Source: Pseudomonas sp. ATCC 13867 (lineage in GTDB: Bacteria > Pseudomonadota > Gammaproteobacteria > Pseudomonadales > Pseudomonadaceae). From it: DNA of 64,000 nt. Position numbers and translations under genes: made by a program. Below, in pieces: positions 18,101 through 28,015 of the stretch (positions within the stretch are counted from its first letter, which is position 1; every line of letters starts with the position of its first letter). The notes under the pieces were generated by a model, which made no database searches, was not told where the DNA came from, and saw only the letters and a program-made list of their open reading frames with translations. The stretch spans positions 806,001 to 870,000 of the forward strand of contig NC_020829.1 in assembly GCF_000349845.1 (NCBI RefSeq), in the 5' to 3' direction.

Positions 18101-18825
18101 CGGCGTATCACCACGGCAGTCAGGTTGTCTCGCGCCGAGCCTTCCAGGGCGTGGCTGAACAGTTGTTCCAGCGCGTGCTCGATGGAGCTGTGGCCCAGCG
18201 CGGCGCAGAGTGATTGCTCGCTGTGGCCGTTGTAGAGGCCATCGCTGCAGAGCAGGAAGGTATCGCCGGGGTGGACGGTCAGTTCCAGGGTGTCGAGGGC
18301 AAACTTGTCGCCGACGCCTACTGCGCGGGTGAGCGCATGGGCCGAAGGGTGGCGCCGGGCCTGCTCGGCGCTCAGCCCCTGTTCTTCCATCAGTTGTTGT
18401 TGCAGCGAGTGGTCGCGGGTGAGCTGGTACAGACGGCCATCGCGCCACAGGTAGCAGCGGCTGTCGCCGGCCCAGACGCAGGTCGCGCGGTGCGATTGCA
18501 GAAGCAGCGCCACGACGGTGCTACCCATGACCTGCGGTGGCTGGTCGGCGGCTTGGGTCAGCTCCATGACGAAGCGCCGGTTGAGCCAGTGCAATTGCTG
18601 GCGGACCTGCTGCTCGCGGCTGTCGTGCTCCGCGTCAGACGGGATACGTGCAAGGGCATCGACAATCATGCGGCTGGCGCGATCGCCACGGGCGTGGCCG
18701 CCCATGCCGTCGGCGACTGCCCAGAGACCGAGCTCCGGACAGTCGAGGAAGGCGTCCTCGTTGCGCGCACGGACCTTGCCCGCGTCCGTGCGCGCCTGGC
18801 TGCGCCAGCGTGTCGCGACTTGCAT
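18097..18825 (-). CDS. stp1: PP2C-type protein phosphatase
   Basis: 242 residues. The PP2C metal-binding motifs are in order: ARTDAGKVRARNEDAFL, VADGMGGHARGDRAS, VWAGDSRCYLW, LCSDGLYNG and DNLTAVVI. It should remove the phosphates placed by Stk1. The start ATG shares one base with the tssM stop (TGATG), so expression is coupled to the membrane complex genes. Confidence 0.93.
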   Translation of the reverse strand: MQVATRWRSQARTDAGKVRARNEDAFLDCPELGLWAVADGMGGHARGDRASRMIVDALARIPSDAEHDSREQQVRQQLHWLNRRFVMELTQAADQPPQVMGSTVVALLLQSHRATCVWAGDSRCYLWRDGRLYQLTRDHSLQQQLMEEQGLSAEQARRHPSAHALTRAVGVGDKFALDTLELTVHPGDTFLLCSDGLYNGHSEQSLCAALGHSSIEHALEQLFSHALEGSARDNLTAVVIRR

Positions 18826-21800
18826 CAGAGCGAGACCGGCAGCCGGAAACTGCGCAGGTTGCCGAGGTCGAACGGGTTCGGCGAACGCTGGGCCAGCACC
18901 AGGTAGTTGGCGCGAAGACCGCCGAGATCGGCCTTGAGCATCAGCACGTCACGCCCGCGCAGGTACTCGCTCTGCATCTGGTCGAAGAGGCGGAACAGCG
19001 ACCAGGGGCCGGTATTCTTCTCCAGGCTGACGCGGCGACCGCCGAGTTCTTCCAGGACCAGGCTGGTGCGTCCGTCGTCGGCGTCGGTCGGCCAGCGGAA
19101 GGCGACTGGCACGATCGGGCCATGACGGTACTCCAGTTGCTGGTCGCCGAAGCGGAAGTCGGCGCGGCTCAGGCTGGAGTCGATGGAGTAGGGCTCCAGC
19201 TTGAACTGCACCTGCGGCTCGGCCGGGTTGTCGGCGAAGAAGCTGCGGCGAATCGCCTGGGCGTAGCCCATCTGGTCGAGGAAGGCGCGTGACATCGGCA
19301 GGCTGTGGCCGTCGACGCTGCGCAGACGGTAGTTACCCGGATCGCCACTGACGAACGATTTCAGATAGCTGTCGAAGAAGCGGTCGGCGATGCCCTGGGC
19401 CTTGAAGAACTCGCGGAAGTCGGCGATGGCAACGTCGCTGTTGCTCCTGGCGTTGAACGGATAGCGCTGATTGATGGCCTTGAAGTAGAAGCTGTACAGC
19501 TCGGCCTGGTAGCGCTGGTTGAGGTAGCGGTAGGCGTCGCCCAGCACCAGGGTCCAGCTGTCCTCGGCCAACAGGTTGAACCAGCCGCTCACCGGTTGCG
19601 GCAGGCGCACGGCCGCGCTGCGCAGGGTGGCCAGAGCATCGACCTGGCCGCCCATGCGGCCACGGGCCAGTTCGAAGGCGACCTGTTCCGGCTGGCTGGC
19701 GCGGGCCAGGCTGCTCAGTTGCAGCTGCAGGCCGTTGAGTGCCTGCATCACCGGGGCGAGGTCGGCCGCCGGGCCGCCGTTGTCGTCGAGCAGGCGGTGC
19801 AGTGGTTCGAAGCGGCGCTGCATGGCTTGCCGGGCGGTGTCCGGAAGGCTCTTGGCGAGGGCGTCCTGGGCCTGCTCGGCGGCGGCTGCCGCGACCTTGC
19901 CCACCTTGCCGATCTTGCCGCCGGCATCGGCAGCGGCACTGGCGAGATCGCCGGCGGCCTCGGTGCTTTCGGCGATGCCCGGAATGCGGGTGTTCTCGCG
20001 GACTTCCACCAGCAGTTGCAGCAGCGGCGAGTTGGCGGCGGTGAGGCCGGCCACTTCGTCTGCCCCCCTGTCGAACTCGGTGATCGGCTGCAGCTGGACG
20101 CGGTTGACCGCTTCGCTCCACAGGTTGGCGTAGTCACGGAAGTACAGTTGCTGCAGCTCCACCATCAGGCGGCTGAGGTCCTGGCCGCTGAGGCTGTTGC
20201 CTTCGCCCAGCACCCAGTTGTCGCGCAGGATCTCGCGGACCATCGGCGCGCCCTGGGCGACGAAGTATTGCTGGTAGCCGCGCAGGGTGTAGAAGCCGGG
20301 GATGATGTAGTCGGTGCCGGAGAACAGTGCGCCTTGCGGTCCCAGGTGCTGGTCGAAGCGGTATTCGGGCAGGCTGCGGGCCTGCTCGCGCAGGACGCGG
20401 TAGACCACGCTGGCCAGGGACTCGCTGCGCAGTACCTGGCGTGCCTGGGCTACCAGTGGTTCGTTCAGCGGGTAGACGAAGGGTTGTTCGAGCAGGCGGG
20501 CGAAGTGCGTACCCAGGCCGTTCTGCACCACCGCGTCACCGCTGTAGCGCACGGACCAGTCGGCGCCGATCCAGTCCTTGAGGAAGTCAGCGTCGCGGCG
20601 CTCGGGCAGGTTCAGCATGAGATAGGCACGCAGGCTGCCGAGCAGGCGCTCGCGGTCATTCAGGTTGGCGCGGATCTGGCCTTCGAGGGTCCGCGCCACG
20701 CGCGGCAGCAATTGTGCCTGCAGTTCGCGCTGGTAAGCCGCGGTCAGGGTCGGGGTGCTGTCCTCGCCCTGGTAGAGACCGGCACGTTCAGTGAAGGAAA
20801 CATCGCCCTTGGACGGGAATACCTGGCTGGCGGCGTAGCTGGTATCGAGCGCCTTGAGGGTTGCGCGAGCGTCGTCCTGCGGGGTGAGTGCGGCATGTTC
20901 GCGGGCGAGCTTCTGGCCGAGGTCGCGGACCTGGTCCAGGCGGCCGTTGTTGGCCGAGAAGCCATTGGTCCAGACCAGGCCGAATACCGCCAGCAGCGCC
21001 AGCGAGGCAGCGTAGACCGCGCGCTGGCCCCAGTGGATGCGCGCGCTCTCGCGCTTGTCCAGGCCGGCCAGTTCGGACTCGGGGAAGATCACCTGGCTGA
21101 ACAGGTGATGGATGAAGCGTGGGCGACCCTGACGCAGGGTCGGCAGCTTGACGCTGGCCATGCCCAGGTTGGCGCCGATGGCGGCAGTGTCCGCATCCAT
21201 CTGCTGGGTCAGGTGCGGTGCACTGGTGAGGTAGAAGCCGCGAAGCTGGCTGGCGCGCTGGTAGCGGTTGCCGGTGAAGGCGAACTCGACCAGCAGGCTC
21301 AGGCGGTCGCCGATCTGCGCCAACTGGTGCGGGAAGTCGAGGATGCGACCACGGCGCTGGGTGTTGCGCTCCTGGTGCATGCGCAGGATGACCTGGCTGT
21401 TCAGGCGGCGCAGCAGTTCTTCGAACTCCTGGCGCAGCACGCCGGCGTCGGTGCCGTTCTGCTCCTTGCGGAAGCTGACGCCCAGCACCTGGTCGCTTTC
21501 CTCGCGGGAGAGCTGGTCGAAGAATTCGTCGAAGCCCAGCAGTTTGTCGGCCTTGCCCAGCACCAGGTAGATGGGCAGGTCGATATGCAGATTGCGGTGC
21601 ACGTCCTGCAGGCGCGCGCGGATCTGCCGGCCGAGGGCTTCCAGGCCCTGTTCGTCGCCGGCCAGCAGCAGGTCCACCGGGATGTTGACCACCACGCCGT
21701 TGAGCGGGCGGGCGCGGCGGCGTTTGCGCAGCAGGTCGAGCAGGGTGCTCCAGCCGCTGGCGTCGACTTCGGCGTCGCCCTGGCTCAGGTAGCGGCCGGT

Positions 21801-22361
21801 GGCGTCGACCAGCACGCCGTGTTCGGCGAAGTACCAGTCGCAGTAACGGGTGCCGCTGGTGTCGCGGGTCAGCTTGCGCTCGATCTTGTTGATCGGGAAC
21901 TCCAGCCCGGAGAAGTCCAGCAGGCTGGTCTTGCCGCTGCCCTGCGGGCCGAGCATCAGGTACCAGGGCAGCTCGTTGCGCCAGCGCTCGCCACGCCCGC
22001 GATACAGGCTGGAGGTCTTGAGGATGCGCAGGGCGTCCTGGAAGCGTGAGCGCAGTTCCTGCTGCTCGTCGCTGATCAGCTCCTGGCGACGCAGGCGTTC
22101 CTGGCCGTCCTCGCTTTCCTCCTCGGCCTTCTTGCGGCGCATGGCGCGCCAACTGGCGAAGACCATGAACAGGCCCCAGCCGAGGAAGAGTACAGCGATG
22201 CTCAGCAGGCGGGCGCTGGCACTCTCCCAGAACTTGTGTTCGTTCACCGCCAGCAACGGGCCGGCAAACCACACCAGCAGCGCCAGCAGGAGCACCAGCA
22301 GCAGGCTCCAGACCCAGGTCCGGCGCAGGAAGGCGCCGGCTTTCTTGAAGAAGTTCTTCAT
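18825..22361 (-). CDS. tssM: T6SS inner-membrane protein TssM (IcmF)
   Basis: 1178 residues from the ATG at 22361 (GGGA seven bases ahead); the GTG just before is less likely. Two N-terminal membrane helices (about 16-34 and 53-70) are followed by a cytoplasmic NTPase domain with the Walker A motif GPQGSGKT at 138-145, a third membrane helix near 440, and a long periplasmic part with the IcmF-related C-terminus. It forms the trans-envelope complex with TssL and TssJ. The intact P-loop distinguishes it from the TssM copies that lack one. Confidence 0.95.
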   Translation of the reverse strand: MKNFFKKAGAFLRRTWVWSLLLVLLLALLVWFAGPLLAVNEHKFWESASARLLSIAVLFLGWGLFMVFASWRAMRRKKAEEESEDGQERLRRQELISDEQQELRSRFQDALRILKTSSLYRGRGERWRNELPWYLMLGPQGSGKTSLLDFSGLEFPINKIERKLTRDTSGTRYCDWYFAEHGVLVDATGRYLSQGDAEVDASGWSTLLDLLRKRRRARPLNGVVVNIPVDLLLAGDEQGLEALGRQIRARLQDVHRNLHIDLPIYLVLGKADKLLGFDEFFDQLSREESDQVLGVSFRKEQNGTDAGVLRQEFEELLRRLNSQVILRMHQERNTQRRGRILDFPHQLAQIGDRLSLLVEFAFTGNRYQRASQLRGFYLTSAPHLTQQMDADTAAIGANLGMASVKLPTLRQGRPRFIHHLFSQVIFPESELAGLDKRESARIHWGQRAVYAASLALLAVFGLVWTNGFSANNGRLDQVRDLGQKLAREHAALTPQDDARATLKALDTSYAASQVFPSKGDVSFTERAGLYQGEDSTPTLTAAYQRELQAQLLPRVARTLEGQIRANLNDRERLLGSLRAYLMLNLPERRDADFLKDWIGADWSVRYSGDAVVQNGLGTHFARLLEQPFVYPLNEPLVAQARQVLRSESLASVVYRVLREQARSLPEYRFDQHLGPQGALFSGTDYIIPGFYTLRGYQQYFVAQGAPMVREILRDNWVLGEGNSLSGQDLSRLMVELQQLYFRDYANLWSEAVNRVQLQPITEFDRGADEVAGLTAANSPLLQLLVEVRENTRIPGIAESTEAAGDLASAAADAGGKIGKVGKVAAAAAEQAQDALAKSLPDTARQAMQRRFEPLHRLLDDNGGPAADLAPVMQALNGLQLQLSSLARASQPEQVAFELARGRMGGQVDALATLRSAAVRLPQPVSGWFNLLAEDSWTLVLGDAYRYLNQRYQAELYSFYFKAINQRYPFNARSNSDVAIADFREFFKAQGIADRFFDSYLKSFVSGDPGNYRLRSVDGHSLPMSRAFLDQMGYAQAIRRSFFADNPAEPQVQFKLEPYSIDSSLSRADFRFGDQQLEYRHGPIVPVAFRWPTDADDGRTSLVLEELGGRRVSLEKNTGPWSLFRLFDQMQSEYLRGRDVLMLKADLGGLRANYLVLAQRSPNPFDLGNLRSFRLPVSL

Positions 22362-22376
22362 CACACTATCCCTGTG

Positions 22377-23246
22377 TTACGACGTGGGCTCGACCGCCGC
22401 CGGGTCGAGCTGCTGATAGGGTTGCAGGACGCTTTCGCGCTGGTCATCGAGTACCCAGGCGAAGCCCGAATACATCACCACCAGGCAGACCAGGGTGAAG
22501 AGCGCCACCAGCCACCAGGGCACGATGCGCACCAGGCGCCGGCGCGAGTCACGCAGGCCTTCCCAATGCGGCGACAGCTCGCGGGGCACGTCGCCGCGCA
22601 ACTGGCGGATCTGCCGGTACAGGCTGTCGCGCACCGCTTCGAGCTCGAGCATGCCGCGTGGCAACACGCGGTACTTGCCCTCGAAGCCCAGGGCCAGGCA
22701 CAGGTACATCAGCTCCAACATCGGCAGGTGCTTCACCGGATTGCGCGACAGACGCTCCAGCAGCTGGAAGAACTTCTCGCCGCCGAAGGTCTCGTTGTGG
22801 AAGCTGCTGAGCAGGCTCATCTGCGACCACTCGCTTTCGTTGCCCCAGTCGGTGGTCACCACCGCTTCGTCGAGCACGGTGCAGAGCACGTAGCGGGCCG
22901 CCATCACCTGGCTGTTCTCGGCGCCTTCGTGCAGCGCGCGCAGTTCGAACTGCTTGATGCCGGTGCTCAACTGGTGGTTGAGCGTGTGCAGGTCCTCGCC
23001 ACCGTTGGAGTGCTTGAGCCGCACCACTTCCGAGAGCAGTTCGGCAGCGGCGGCCACCAGCGGGTTGAGACTGATGTTGAAGGTCTCTTCCGGGCGCAGC
23101 CGCGCGGCGTAGATCATCCGTGCTTCCAACTGTTCGAAACGCGGCGGCTCGGCGAAGTCGGTGAGTGGGCTGCGCGAGTGGCTGTCGCCCTCGCGGTCGA
23201 CCAGGACGGTCTTGTCGTCCTGCCGGTAATCCATTTCCTTGATCAT
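22377..23246 (-). CDS. tssL: T6SS inner-membrane protein TssL (DotU)
   Basis: 289 residues. The DotU cytoplasmic fold is recognised by ARYVLCTVLDEAVVTTDWG, SLLSSFHNETFGGEKFFQLL and LMYLCLALGFEGKYRV. One C-terminal membrane helix (about 243-265, RIVPWWLVALFTLVCLVVMY) anchors it. There is no OmpA-like peptidoglycan-binding extension, as in the H2 type. It lies 15 bases upstream of tssM and five bases after tssK. Confidence 0.95.
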   Translation of the reverse strand: MIKEMDYRQDDKTVLVDREGDSHSRSPLTDFAEPPRFEQLEARMIYAARLRPEETFNISLNPLVAAAAELLSEVVRLKHSNGGEDLHTLNHQLSTGIKQFELRALHEGAENSQVMAARYVLCTVLDEAVVTTDWGNESEWSQMSLLSSFHNETFGGEKFFQLLERLSRNPVKHLPMLELMYLCLALGFEGKYRVLPRGMLELEAVRDSLYRQIRQLRGDVPRELSPHWEGLRDSRRRLVRIVPWWLVALFTLVCLVVMYSGFAWVLDDQRESVLQPYQQLDPAAVEPTS

Positions 23247-23250
23247 GCGC

Positions 23251-24582
23251 TCAGTTCCTGATAGCCCAGAACTTCAGTTCGAGCCCGGCGAATTCGCCGG
23301 ACACATGGAAGGCGAAGCCGCCGGATCGCTCCAGTTGCGCCTGCTCTTCCGGGTTGAGTTCGAGGATGAAGTAGGTCTTGTTGGCGTGGAACGGGATCTG
23401 CCGTGGAGCCACCGGCAATGGCTTCACGCGGATACCCGGCAGGTGCAGGTTGACCAGCTGGCGGATGCGCTCCACCGGACCGGCCTTGAGGTGCGCCGGC
23501 AGGCGCTGGCGCAGCTCCTCGGACTCGCACTGGGCGCTGGCGGCGAGCACGAAGGAGGAGTTGCCGAGCAGCTTGTGATCGTGCAGCGGCGAGACCAGGA
23601 TGCCGTACTGGCGTTGCTGCAGGACCAGCTCGATGGCGTGCTGCTCGAGCACCATCGACAGCACCTGACGGATGGCTTCCATCAGCTTGCGGAAGCTGGC
23701 GCCCTGGTCGCTGTGCTGGTAGCGGCCGTCCAGTCGCGGGCGCTTGGTTTCGCTGGAGAAGGTGGCCAGGTCGCCGAGCATCGCCAGCAGCGTGCGGTAC
23801 ACCTCTTCGGGGTGTACCTGCTCCAGGTCCAGGTTGTGGCGCAGCACCAGCTCGGTACGGTTGATCAGCTGCAGCATCATGAAGTCGCCGACCTCGGCGC
23901 CGCCCACCTTGCCGGTGGAGCGAATGCGCTCGGCCAGGGTGTCGCCGCGGTGGCCGAGCATGCTGATCACTTCCTTCAGGCACGACAGCAGGTAGCCGCT
24001 CTCGTGGAAGTGCAGGTGGCTGGGAATGAAGTCCGGGTCGAGAGTGATGCGTCCGTCCGGCGAGGTATCGAGTACGTCGCAGACCTTCAGGCGTACGTAG
24101 GCCTGATCGTTGCGTTGCTCGCCCAGCAACAGGCGGAAGTCGGCGTGGCCGCAGGTGACCTGGCTGCTGGCGCTGTCGCCGGCGTTGGAGTCGGCCACTT
24201 CCTGGTCGCGGGTGGTGTAGCGTGCCAGCACGTCGATCTGCTCGGGGCGGCGGGCCTCGATGTGGTTGCCGGTGACCAGCGGCAAGGCCAGGTAGACCGG
24301 GGTGTTGCTGGTGTTCGGCGGGATGTCCAGGGCCAGTGGTTCATCGCGACTGGCGAGGTCGAACAGGGTGCCGTCCGGCAGCACGCCGGAGGCTCGGCTG
24401 AGCACCAGCTTGCCGGTGGCGAGGAACTGGCTGTCGATCTCCAGGCCGAAGAAGCCCCAGGCGTAACGGCCGAGCAGGCGGGTACGGGACTTGAGCTGGT
24501 GGTCGTGGTAGCGGTCGTTCTGCTGAAAGTGCTGCGGGCGCAGGAGCATGCCCTCACGCCAGATGACTTTGTGCGCGATCAT
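23251..24582 (-). CDS. tssK: T6SS baseplate protein TssK
   Basis: 443 residues, full length for the family. It opens MIAHKVIWREGMLLRPQHFQ, the invariant TssK start, and contains YGILVSPLHDHKLL and a C-terminal receptor-binding-protein-like domain (IPFHANKTYFILELNPE). It links the baseplate wedges (TssF, TssG, TssE) to the TssL/TssM membrane complex. It begins one base after the tssJ stop. Confidence 0.96.
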   Translation of the reverse strand: MIAHKVIWREGMLLRPQHFQQNDRYHDHQLKSRTRLLGRYAWGFFGLEIDSQFLATGKLVLSRASGVLPDGTLFDLASRDEPLALDIPPNTSNTPVYLALPLVTGNHIEARRPEQIDVLARYTTRDQEVADSNAGDSASSQVTCGHADFRLLLGEQRNDQAYVRLKVCDVLDTSPDGRITLDPDFIPSHLHFHESGYLLSCLKEVISMLGHRGDTLAERIRSTGKVGGAEVGDFMMLQLINRTELVLRHNLDLEQVHPEEVYRTLLAMLGDLATFSSETKRPRLDGRYQHSDQGASFRKLMEAIRQVLSMVLEQHAIELVLQQRQYGILVSPLHDHKLLGNSSFVLAASAQCESEELRQRLPAHLKAGPVERIRQLVNLHLPGIRVKPLPVAPRQIPFHANKTYFILELNPEEQAQLERSGGFAFHVSGEFAGLELKFWAIRN

Positions 24583-24583
24583 C

Positions 24584-25078
24584 TCATTCCCCCTTGGCCG
24601 GGCTGGCGTCGGCGAGGGTCTGGATGCCGGTCTGGTCCAGGCGCAGGTCGGCGCGGTTGAGCTGTACCGGGGTCAGGGCCACCACGTAGCGCCAGCGGGT
24701 TTCCGGCAGGTCGCGGTAGGCCGCCAGCACGCCGACGTAGCGGCTGCCATCCTGGACGGTGAGCTTGAGCTCGCGGGTCTCGCCGGGGCGCAGTTCGATC
24801 TCTTCGCTGGCGACCAGGTCCGGCGCCAGGGATTCCTTCGAGCGCTCGTAGAGGCTGAAGAAGTCGGCGTTCTCGAAGGCCACCGGGTTCTTCAGTTCGA
24901 TCAGGCGCACCACGATGGGCGAGGGACGGCCGTCGAGGTCCGGGTTCAACTGGTCGCTGGCGCTCAGGGTCAGGTCCAGCTTGGTCATCTTCGAGTAGGG
25001 CGAGAGCACCGAGCAGGCGCTGGTCAGCAGGACCAGGGCGAGCAGGGCGAAGGAGCGGAGAGCTGACATGCGGTTCAT
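24584..25078 (-). CDS. tssJ: T6SS outer-membrane lipoprotein TssJ
   Basis: 164 residues. A lipoprotein signal peptide has the lipobox LLTSAC before SVLSPY. The mature part has the two-sheet TssJ sandwich (KLDLTLSASDQLNPD, PIVVRLIELKNPVAFENADF, YRDLPETRWR). The ATG at 25078 overlaps the fha stop by four bases; a second ATG at 25069 is possible. It anchors TssM to the outer membrane. Confidence 0.93.
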   Translation of the reverse strand: MNRMSALRSFALLALVLLTSACSVLSPYSKMTKLDLTLSASDQLNPDLDGRPSPIVVRLIELKNPVAFENADFFSLYERSKESLAPDLVASEEIELRPGETRELKLTVQDGSRYVGVLAAYRDLPETRWRYVVALTPVQLNRADLRLDQTGIQTLADASPAKGE

Positions 25079-26271
25079 CCTTGGGGTTCGCTGTTGAGGG
25101 TGGCGATCAGCCGGACCTGTTCCTCGTAGGCCTGGGCAAAATCGCGGGCGAGCAGGCGCTCGCCCCATTCATCGTCCTGGCGCAGGGAGTGGTGGTAGCG
25201 CCCGTAGGCGCGCCAGCGGCCGGCTGCGCCGGTGAGGCGGGAGACCTGGCCGTCGCGCTCGAAGCGCAACGCCAGCTGCTCCGGAGCGAAGTGTTCGAGG
25301 GTGCCGCGCACTGCGGCGCGGCTGGCGCTGAGCAGCGCCACCTGGTGGGCCTGGAGGTCACGGAAGGTGCGCGAGATGGACTGCTCGGCACTTGCCTGGC
25401 CGGGCCGTGCGCCAAGCAGCAGCGCGTTCAGCGCTTCGCGGCTGTCGGCACTGGATTTGAGCGGGTTGCCGCTGTGGCCTGGCACGCTGGTCAGCGCCAG
25501 GCGCAGTTCGTTCTTCAGCTCGGTGCGGGTGCGCAGGCTCTGCTGCAGGCCGCCGACGCACTGGCGCAGCAGTCGTGCAGCCTGGATCGCCAGGGCTTCG
25601 CGGGCGTCCTGGTCGAGGCCATCGAGGTTCACACCCAGTTGCTCGCCGAAGCGCTGCCAGAAGCCGTCGGGTTGGCGCTCCACCTCGGCGGCAGGAGCGT
25701 CGGCAAGCTGCGCTGGCGGTTCCACCAGTTGCGGCAGCGGCAGGCTTTCCATGTCGATGGGCGCGTAGTCGGCCTGGTAGCGGATGTCGGCGTGCTGGGC
25801 ACCGAGCATCCCGTAGTCTTCGCTCTGGGCGTAGATGCGCTCCTGCTGGTCGATGGCGGTCAGCGGATCGAGGTCGAGGAAGGCGTCGTCGGGAATGATG
25901 CTGCCGGCGGCGCGTGGGCGGCCGATTTCTTCACCGAAGATGGCCGGGTCCTGCACCAGGCGCGCGCGGATCTCGAAGTCACCCAGGCAGTAGACCGCGC
26001 CATGCTCGATGCGCTGCGGCAGGCCCTTCTGCAGGCGCGCGCCGCTGGCCTTGAGCTGGACGCCGTTGCTGCTGTTGTCGGTCAGGTAGAACCCGCCTTC
26101 GCGATAGCTGATCTGTGCGTGGTGGTTGGACAGGTGGCGGCGGGCATCGGGGATCACCCAGTCGCAGTCCTCGGCGCGGCCGATCACGCCACCGGCCTCC
26201 TTGAAGGTCTTGCTGGTCAGCAGGCCGGGCACGAACTGCTGGGCGCTCACCATTTCGAATACCAGTTCCAT
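25075..26271 (-). CDS. fha2: T6SS FHA-domain protein (TagH/Fha2)
   Basis: 398 residues. The FHA domain (about 10-100) shows GGVIGRAEDCDWVIPDARRHLS, NHHAQISYREGGFYLTDNSSNGVQL with the phosphothreonine-binding Arg, Ser, His and Asn positions. The C-terminal part (about 210-390) is the type VI FHA-associated domain. It is the expected target of the Stk1/Stp1 switch. It sits between a small lipoprotein gene and tssJ, as in HSI-II. Confidence 0.94.
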   Translation of the reverse strand: MELVFEMVSAQQFVPGLLTSKTFKEAGGVIGRAEDCDWVIPDARRHLSNHHAQISYREGGFYLTDNSSNGVQLKASGARLQKGLPQRIEHGAVYCLGDFEIRARLVQDPAIFGEEIGRPRAAGSIIPDDAFLDLDPLTAIDQQERIYAQSEDYGMLGAQHADIRYQADYAPIDMESLPLPQLVEPPAQLADAPAAEVERQPDGFWQRFGEQLGVNLDGLDQDAREALAIQAARLLRQCVGGLQQSLRTRTELKNELRLALTSVPGHSGNPLKSSADSREALNALLLGARPGQASAEQSISRTFRDLQAHQVALLSASRAAVRGTLEHFAPEQLALRFERDGQVSRLTGAAGRWRAYGRYHHSLRQDDEWGERLLARDFAQAYEEQVRLIATLNSEPQG

Positions 26272-26288
26272 GGTCTTGTGCTCCTGGC

Positions 26289-26429
26289 TCAGTTACGGCG
26301 GTTGACCGTCTGTGGCTCGCCCAGCGGGCGGTAGTCCTTGTCGTTGAACTTGTAGTTGCCGCTGCAACCACCGAGGGCGAGCAGGGTGGCGAGGGCGAGC
26401 AGGGCGGCGCGCCAGCGAAGTGGGGGCAT
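26289..26429 (-). CDS. Small T6SS lipoprotein between sfa2 and fha2
   Basis: 46 residues, read directly from the minus strand: MPPLRWRAALLALATLLALG followed by GCSGNYKFNDKDYRPLGEP and a short basic end. The lipobox LGGC and the tiny mature domain mark a lipoprotein. P. aeruginosa HSI-II also has a small ORF (orfX) at this place, and I take this as its equivalent. The GGAGG ribosome-binding site lies inside the preceding micro-ORF, whose stop shares one base with this start (TGATG). Confidence 0.75.
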   Translation of the reverse strand: MPPLRWRAALLALATLLALGGCSGNYKFNDKDYRPLGEPQTVNRRN

Positions 26430-26500
26430 CAGACGACCTCCGTTGGGGTGTGATCGATGGGGGAAAGGGGCTGTAGACGATTCATGATGGGTTCGCTCAT
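26429..26500 (-). CDS. 23-residue micro-ORF coupled to sfa2 and the lipoprotein gene
   Basis: It starts at the ATG at 26500 within ATGA of the sfa2 stop and ends with TGATG overlapping the lipoprotein start. The product would begin [17 protein letters not shown]. Exact start/stop junctions at both ends suggest that it is translated, either as a leader that couples sfa2 to the next gene or as a small protein. No family is recognised and chance remains possible. Confidence 0.4.
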   Translation of the reverse strand: MSEPIMNRLQPLSPIDHTPTEVV

Positions 26501-28005
26501 GTCTCGTTGGTGTGGATGTTCAGGCGCTCCAAGCGGTACAGCAGGGTGCGGCGCGGCAGCCCCAGCTCGCGGGCGGCCAGGGTGCGGTTGCCGCCGTTCT
26601 TGCGCAGGCATTCGAGCAGCATCGAACGCTCGACCTGCTCCAGGCGTTCACGCAGGTTCGAGGTGCCGCTGCTTTCCAGCGGTACGTCGCGCAGGTTGAA
26701 GTGCGAGGGCAGCAGCTCGCCGGTCTCGCACAGCAGGACCGCGCGCTCGACCATGCCCTTGAGTTCTCGGACGTTGCCGGGGAAGCCATAGCCGGCCAGG
26801 CGATCGAGCGCGGCGGCGGACCAGTTGCAAGGGTCGCGCTGGAGGAAGGAGCAGGCCTTGCCCGCGAAGTGGCGGGCCAGCTCGAGGATGTCCTCGCCAC
26901 GCTGGCGCAGCGGCGGCAGTTCGATGGGGAACTGCGCCAGGCGGTAGTAGAGGTCCTCGCGGAAGGCGCCGGTGCTGACCATTGCTTCCAGGTCGCGGTG
27001 GGTCGCGGCGACGATGCGTACGTCGATGCGATGGGTATCGTTGCTGCCCAGCGGGCGTATCTCGCCTTCCTGCAGTACACGCAGCAGCTTGGCCTGCAGG
27101 GCCAGGGGCATGTCGCCGATTTCGTCGAGGAACAGGGTGCCGCCGTCGGCGGCATCGAACAGGCCGCGACGGTCGCGGTCGGCGCCGGTGAAGGCGCCCT
27201 TGCGGTAGCCGAACAGCTCGCTCTCCAGCAGGTGCTCGGGCAGTGCGGAACAGTTCTGCACCACGAAGTTGGCGGTGCGGCGTGCGCCGCAGTCATGGAT
27301 GGCTCGGGCGACCAGTTCCTTGCCGGTGCCAGTCTCGCCGGTGAGCAGGACGGTGTAGGGGCTGTGCAGCACCTTGCTGATCAACTGGTAGGTGCGACGC
27401 ATCGCCGGGCTTTCGCCGATCATCCCGTAGCCACTGGTGCAGGGGCCTGGTGCCGCGGGTTGGCTATCGCGCTGTGGGCGGCGCAGGCGAAGCAGCAACT
27501 GCAGTTGGGCGTGGACGAAGGTACCGAGCTGGCCAAGGGAGCGGGCGAAGCCGACGAGGTCGCCGGTGGCATGGCTGGCGCAGAGCAGCAGGCCCTGGAC
27601 GGCCTGTTGCGAGTCGAGCAGCGGCAGGCAGAGCAGGGCGCGCCAGGGCTTGCCGCTGGCCGGCAGGAAGCTGGTGTCGTGCAGGCTGTCGTTGAGTTCG
27701 GCCAGGCTCAGCACACGGTTCTGGCACAGGCTGTACTGCAGCAGCTGCTCGTCCTTGTAGTCGGCGGGCAGGCTGGTGGCTTCGCGCGGTTGCAGCAGGC
27801 CATCGAGGCATTCGGCGTTCAGCCCGAGCGCGCTGTGGCCGGCATCCAGCAGGTAGAGCTGGACCAGCTCGCAGTCCGCCAGTTCGCTGGCGGCACCGAC
27901 GAACTGGCCGAGCAGGCTATCGACATCGGCGGCACGCGCAAGGTTGGCGTACTGCTCGAGGAGCGTCTCGGCGTAGTTCAACGGCTGGGGAATGCGCAGG
28001 AACAT
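26497..28005 (-). CDS. sfa2: Sigma-54-dependent enhancer-binding protein Sfa2
   Basis: 502 residues from the ATG at 28005, which has GAGGTGA five bases ahead; the longer start at 28044 would overlap clpV. A GAF-like N-terminal domain (about 15-175) precedes the AAA+ domain with Walker [16 protein letters not shown] and the sigma-54-contacting GAFTGA loop ([15 protein letters not shown]), and a C-terminal Fis-type HTH ([20 protein letters not shown]). It activates RNA polymerase with sigma-54. The intact GAFTGA makes it a true activator, and the hcp promoter at 41954-41969 has the matching -24/-12 form. Confidence 0.94.
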   Translation of the reverse strand: MFLRIPQPLNYAETLLEQYANLARAADVDSLLGQFVGAASELADCELVQLYLLDAGHSALGLNAECLDGLLQPREATSLPADYKDEQLLQYSLCQNRVLSLAELNDSLHDTSFLPASGKPWRALLCLPLLDSQQAVQGLLLCASHATGDLVGFARSLGQLGTFVHAQLQLLLRLRRPQRDSQPAAPGPCTSGYGMIGESPAMRRTYQLISKVLHSPYTVLLTGETGTGKELVARAIHDCGARRTANFVVQNCSALPEHLLESELFGYRKGAFTGADRDRRGLFDAADGGTLFLDEIGDMPLALQAKLLRVLQEGEIRPLGSNDTHRIDVRIVAATHRDLEAMVSTGAFREDLYYRLAQFPIELPPLRQRGEDILELARHFAGKACSFLQRDPCNWSAAALDRLAGYGFPGNVRELKGMVERAVLLCETGELLPSHFNLRDVPLESSGTSNLRERLEQVERSMLLECLRKNGGNRTLAARELGLPRRTLLYRLERLNIHTNET

Positions 28006-28015
28006 GTCGGTCACC

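Noticed and set aside
19305..22049. 914-residue plus-strand ORF opposite tssM
   Set aside because: It is the antisense frame of a long high-GC gene, with Ala/Gly/Val/Gln-rich composition, no domain and no ribosome-binding site.
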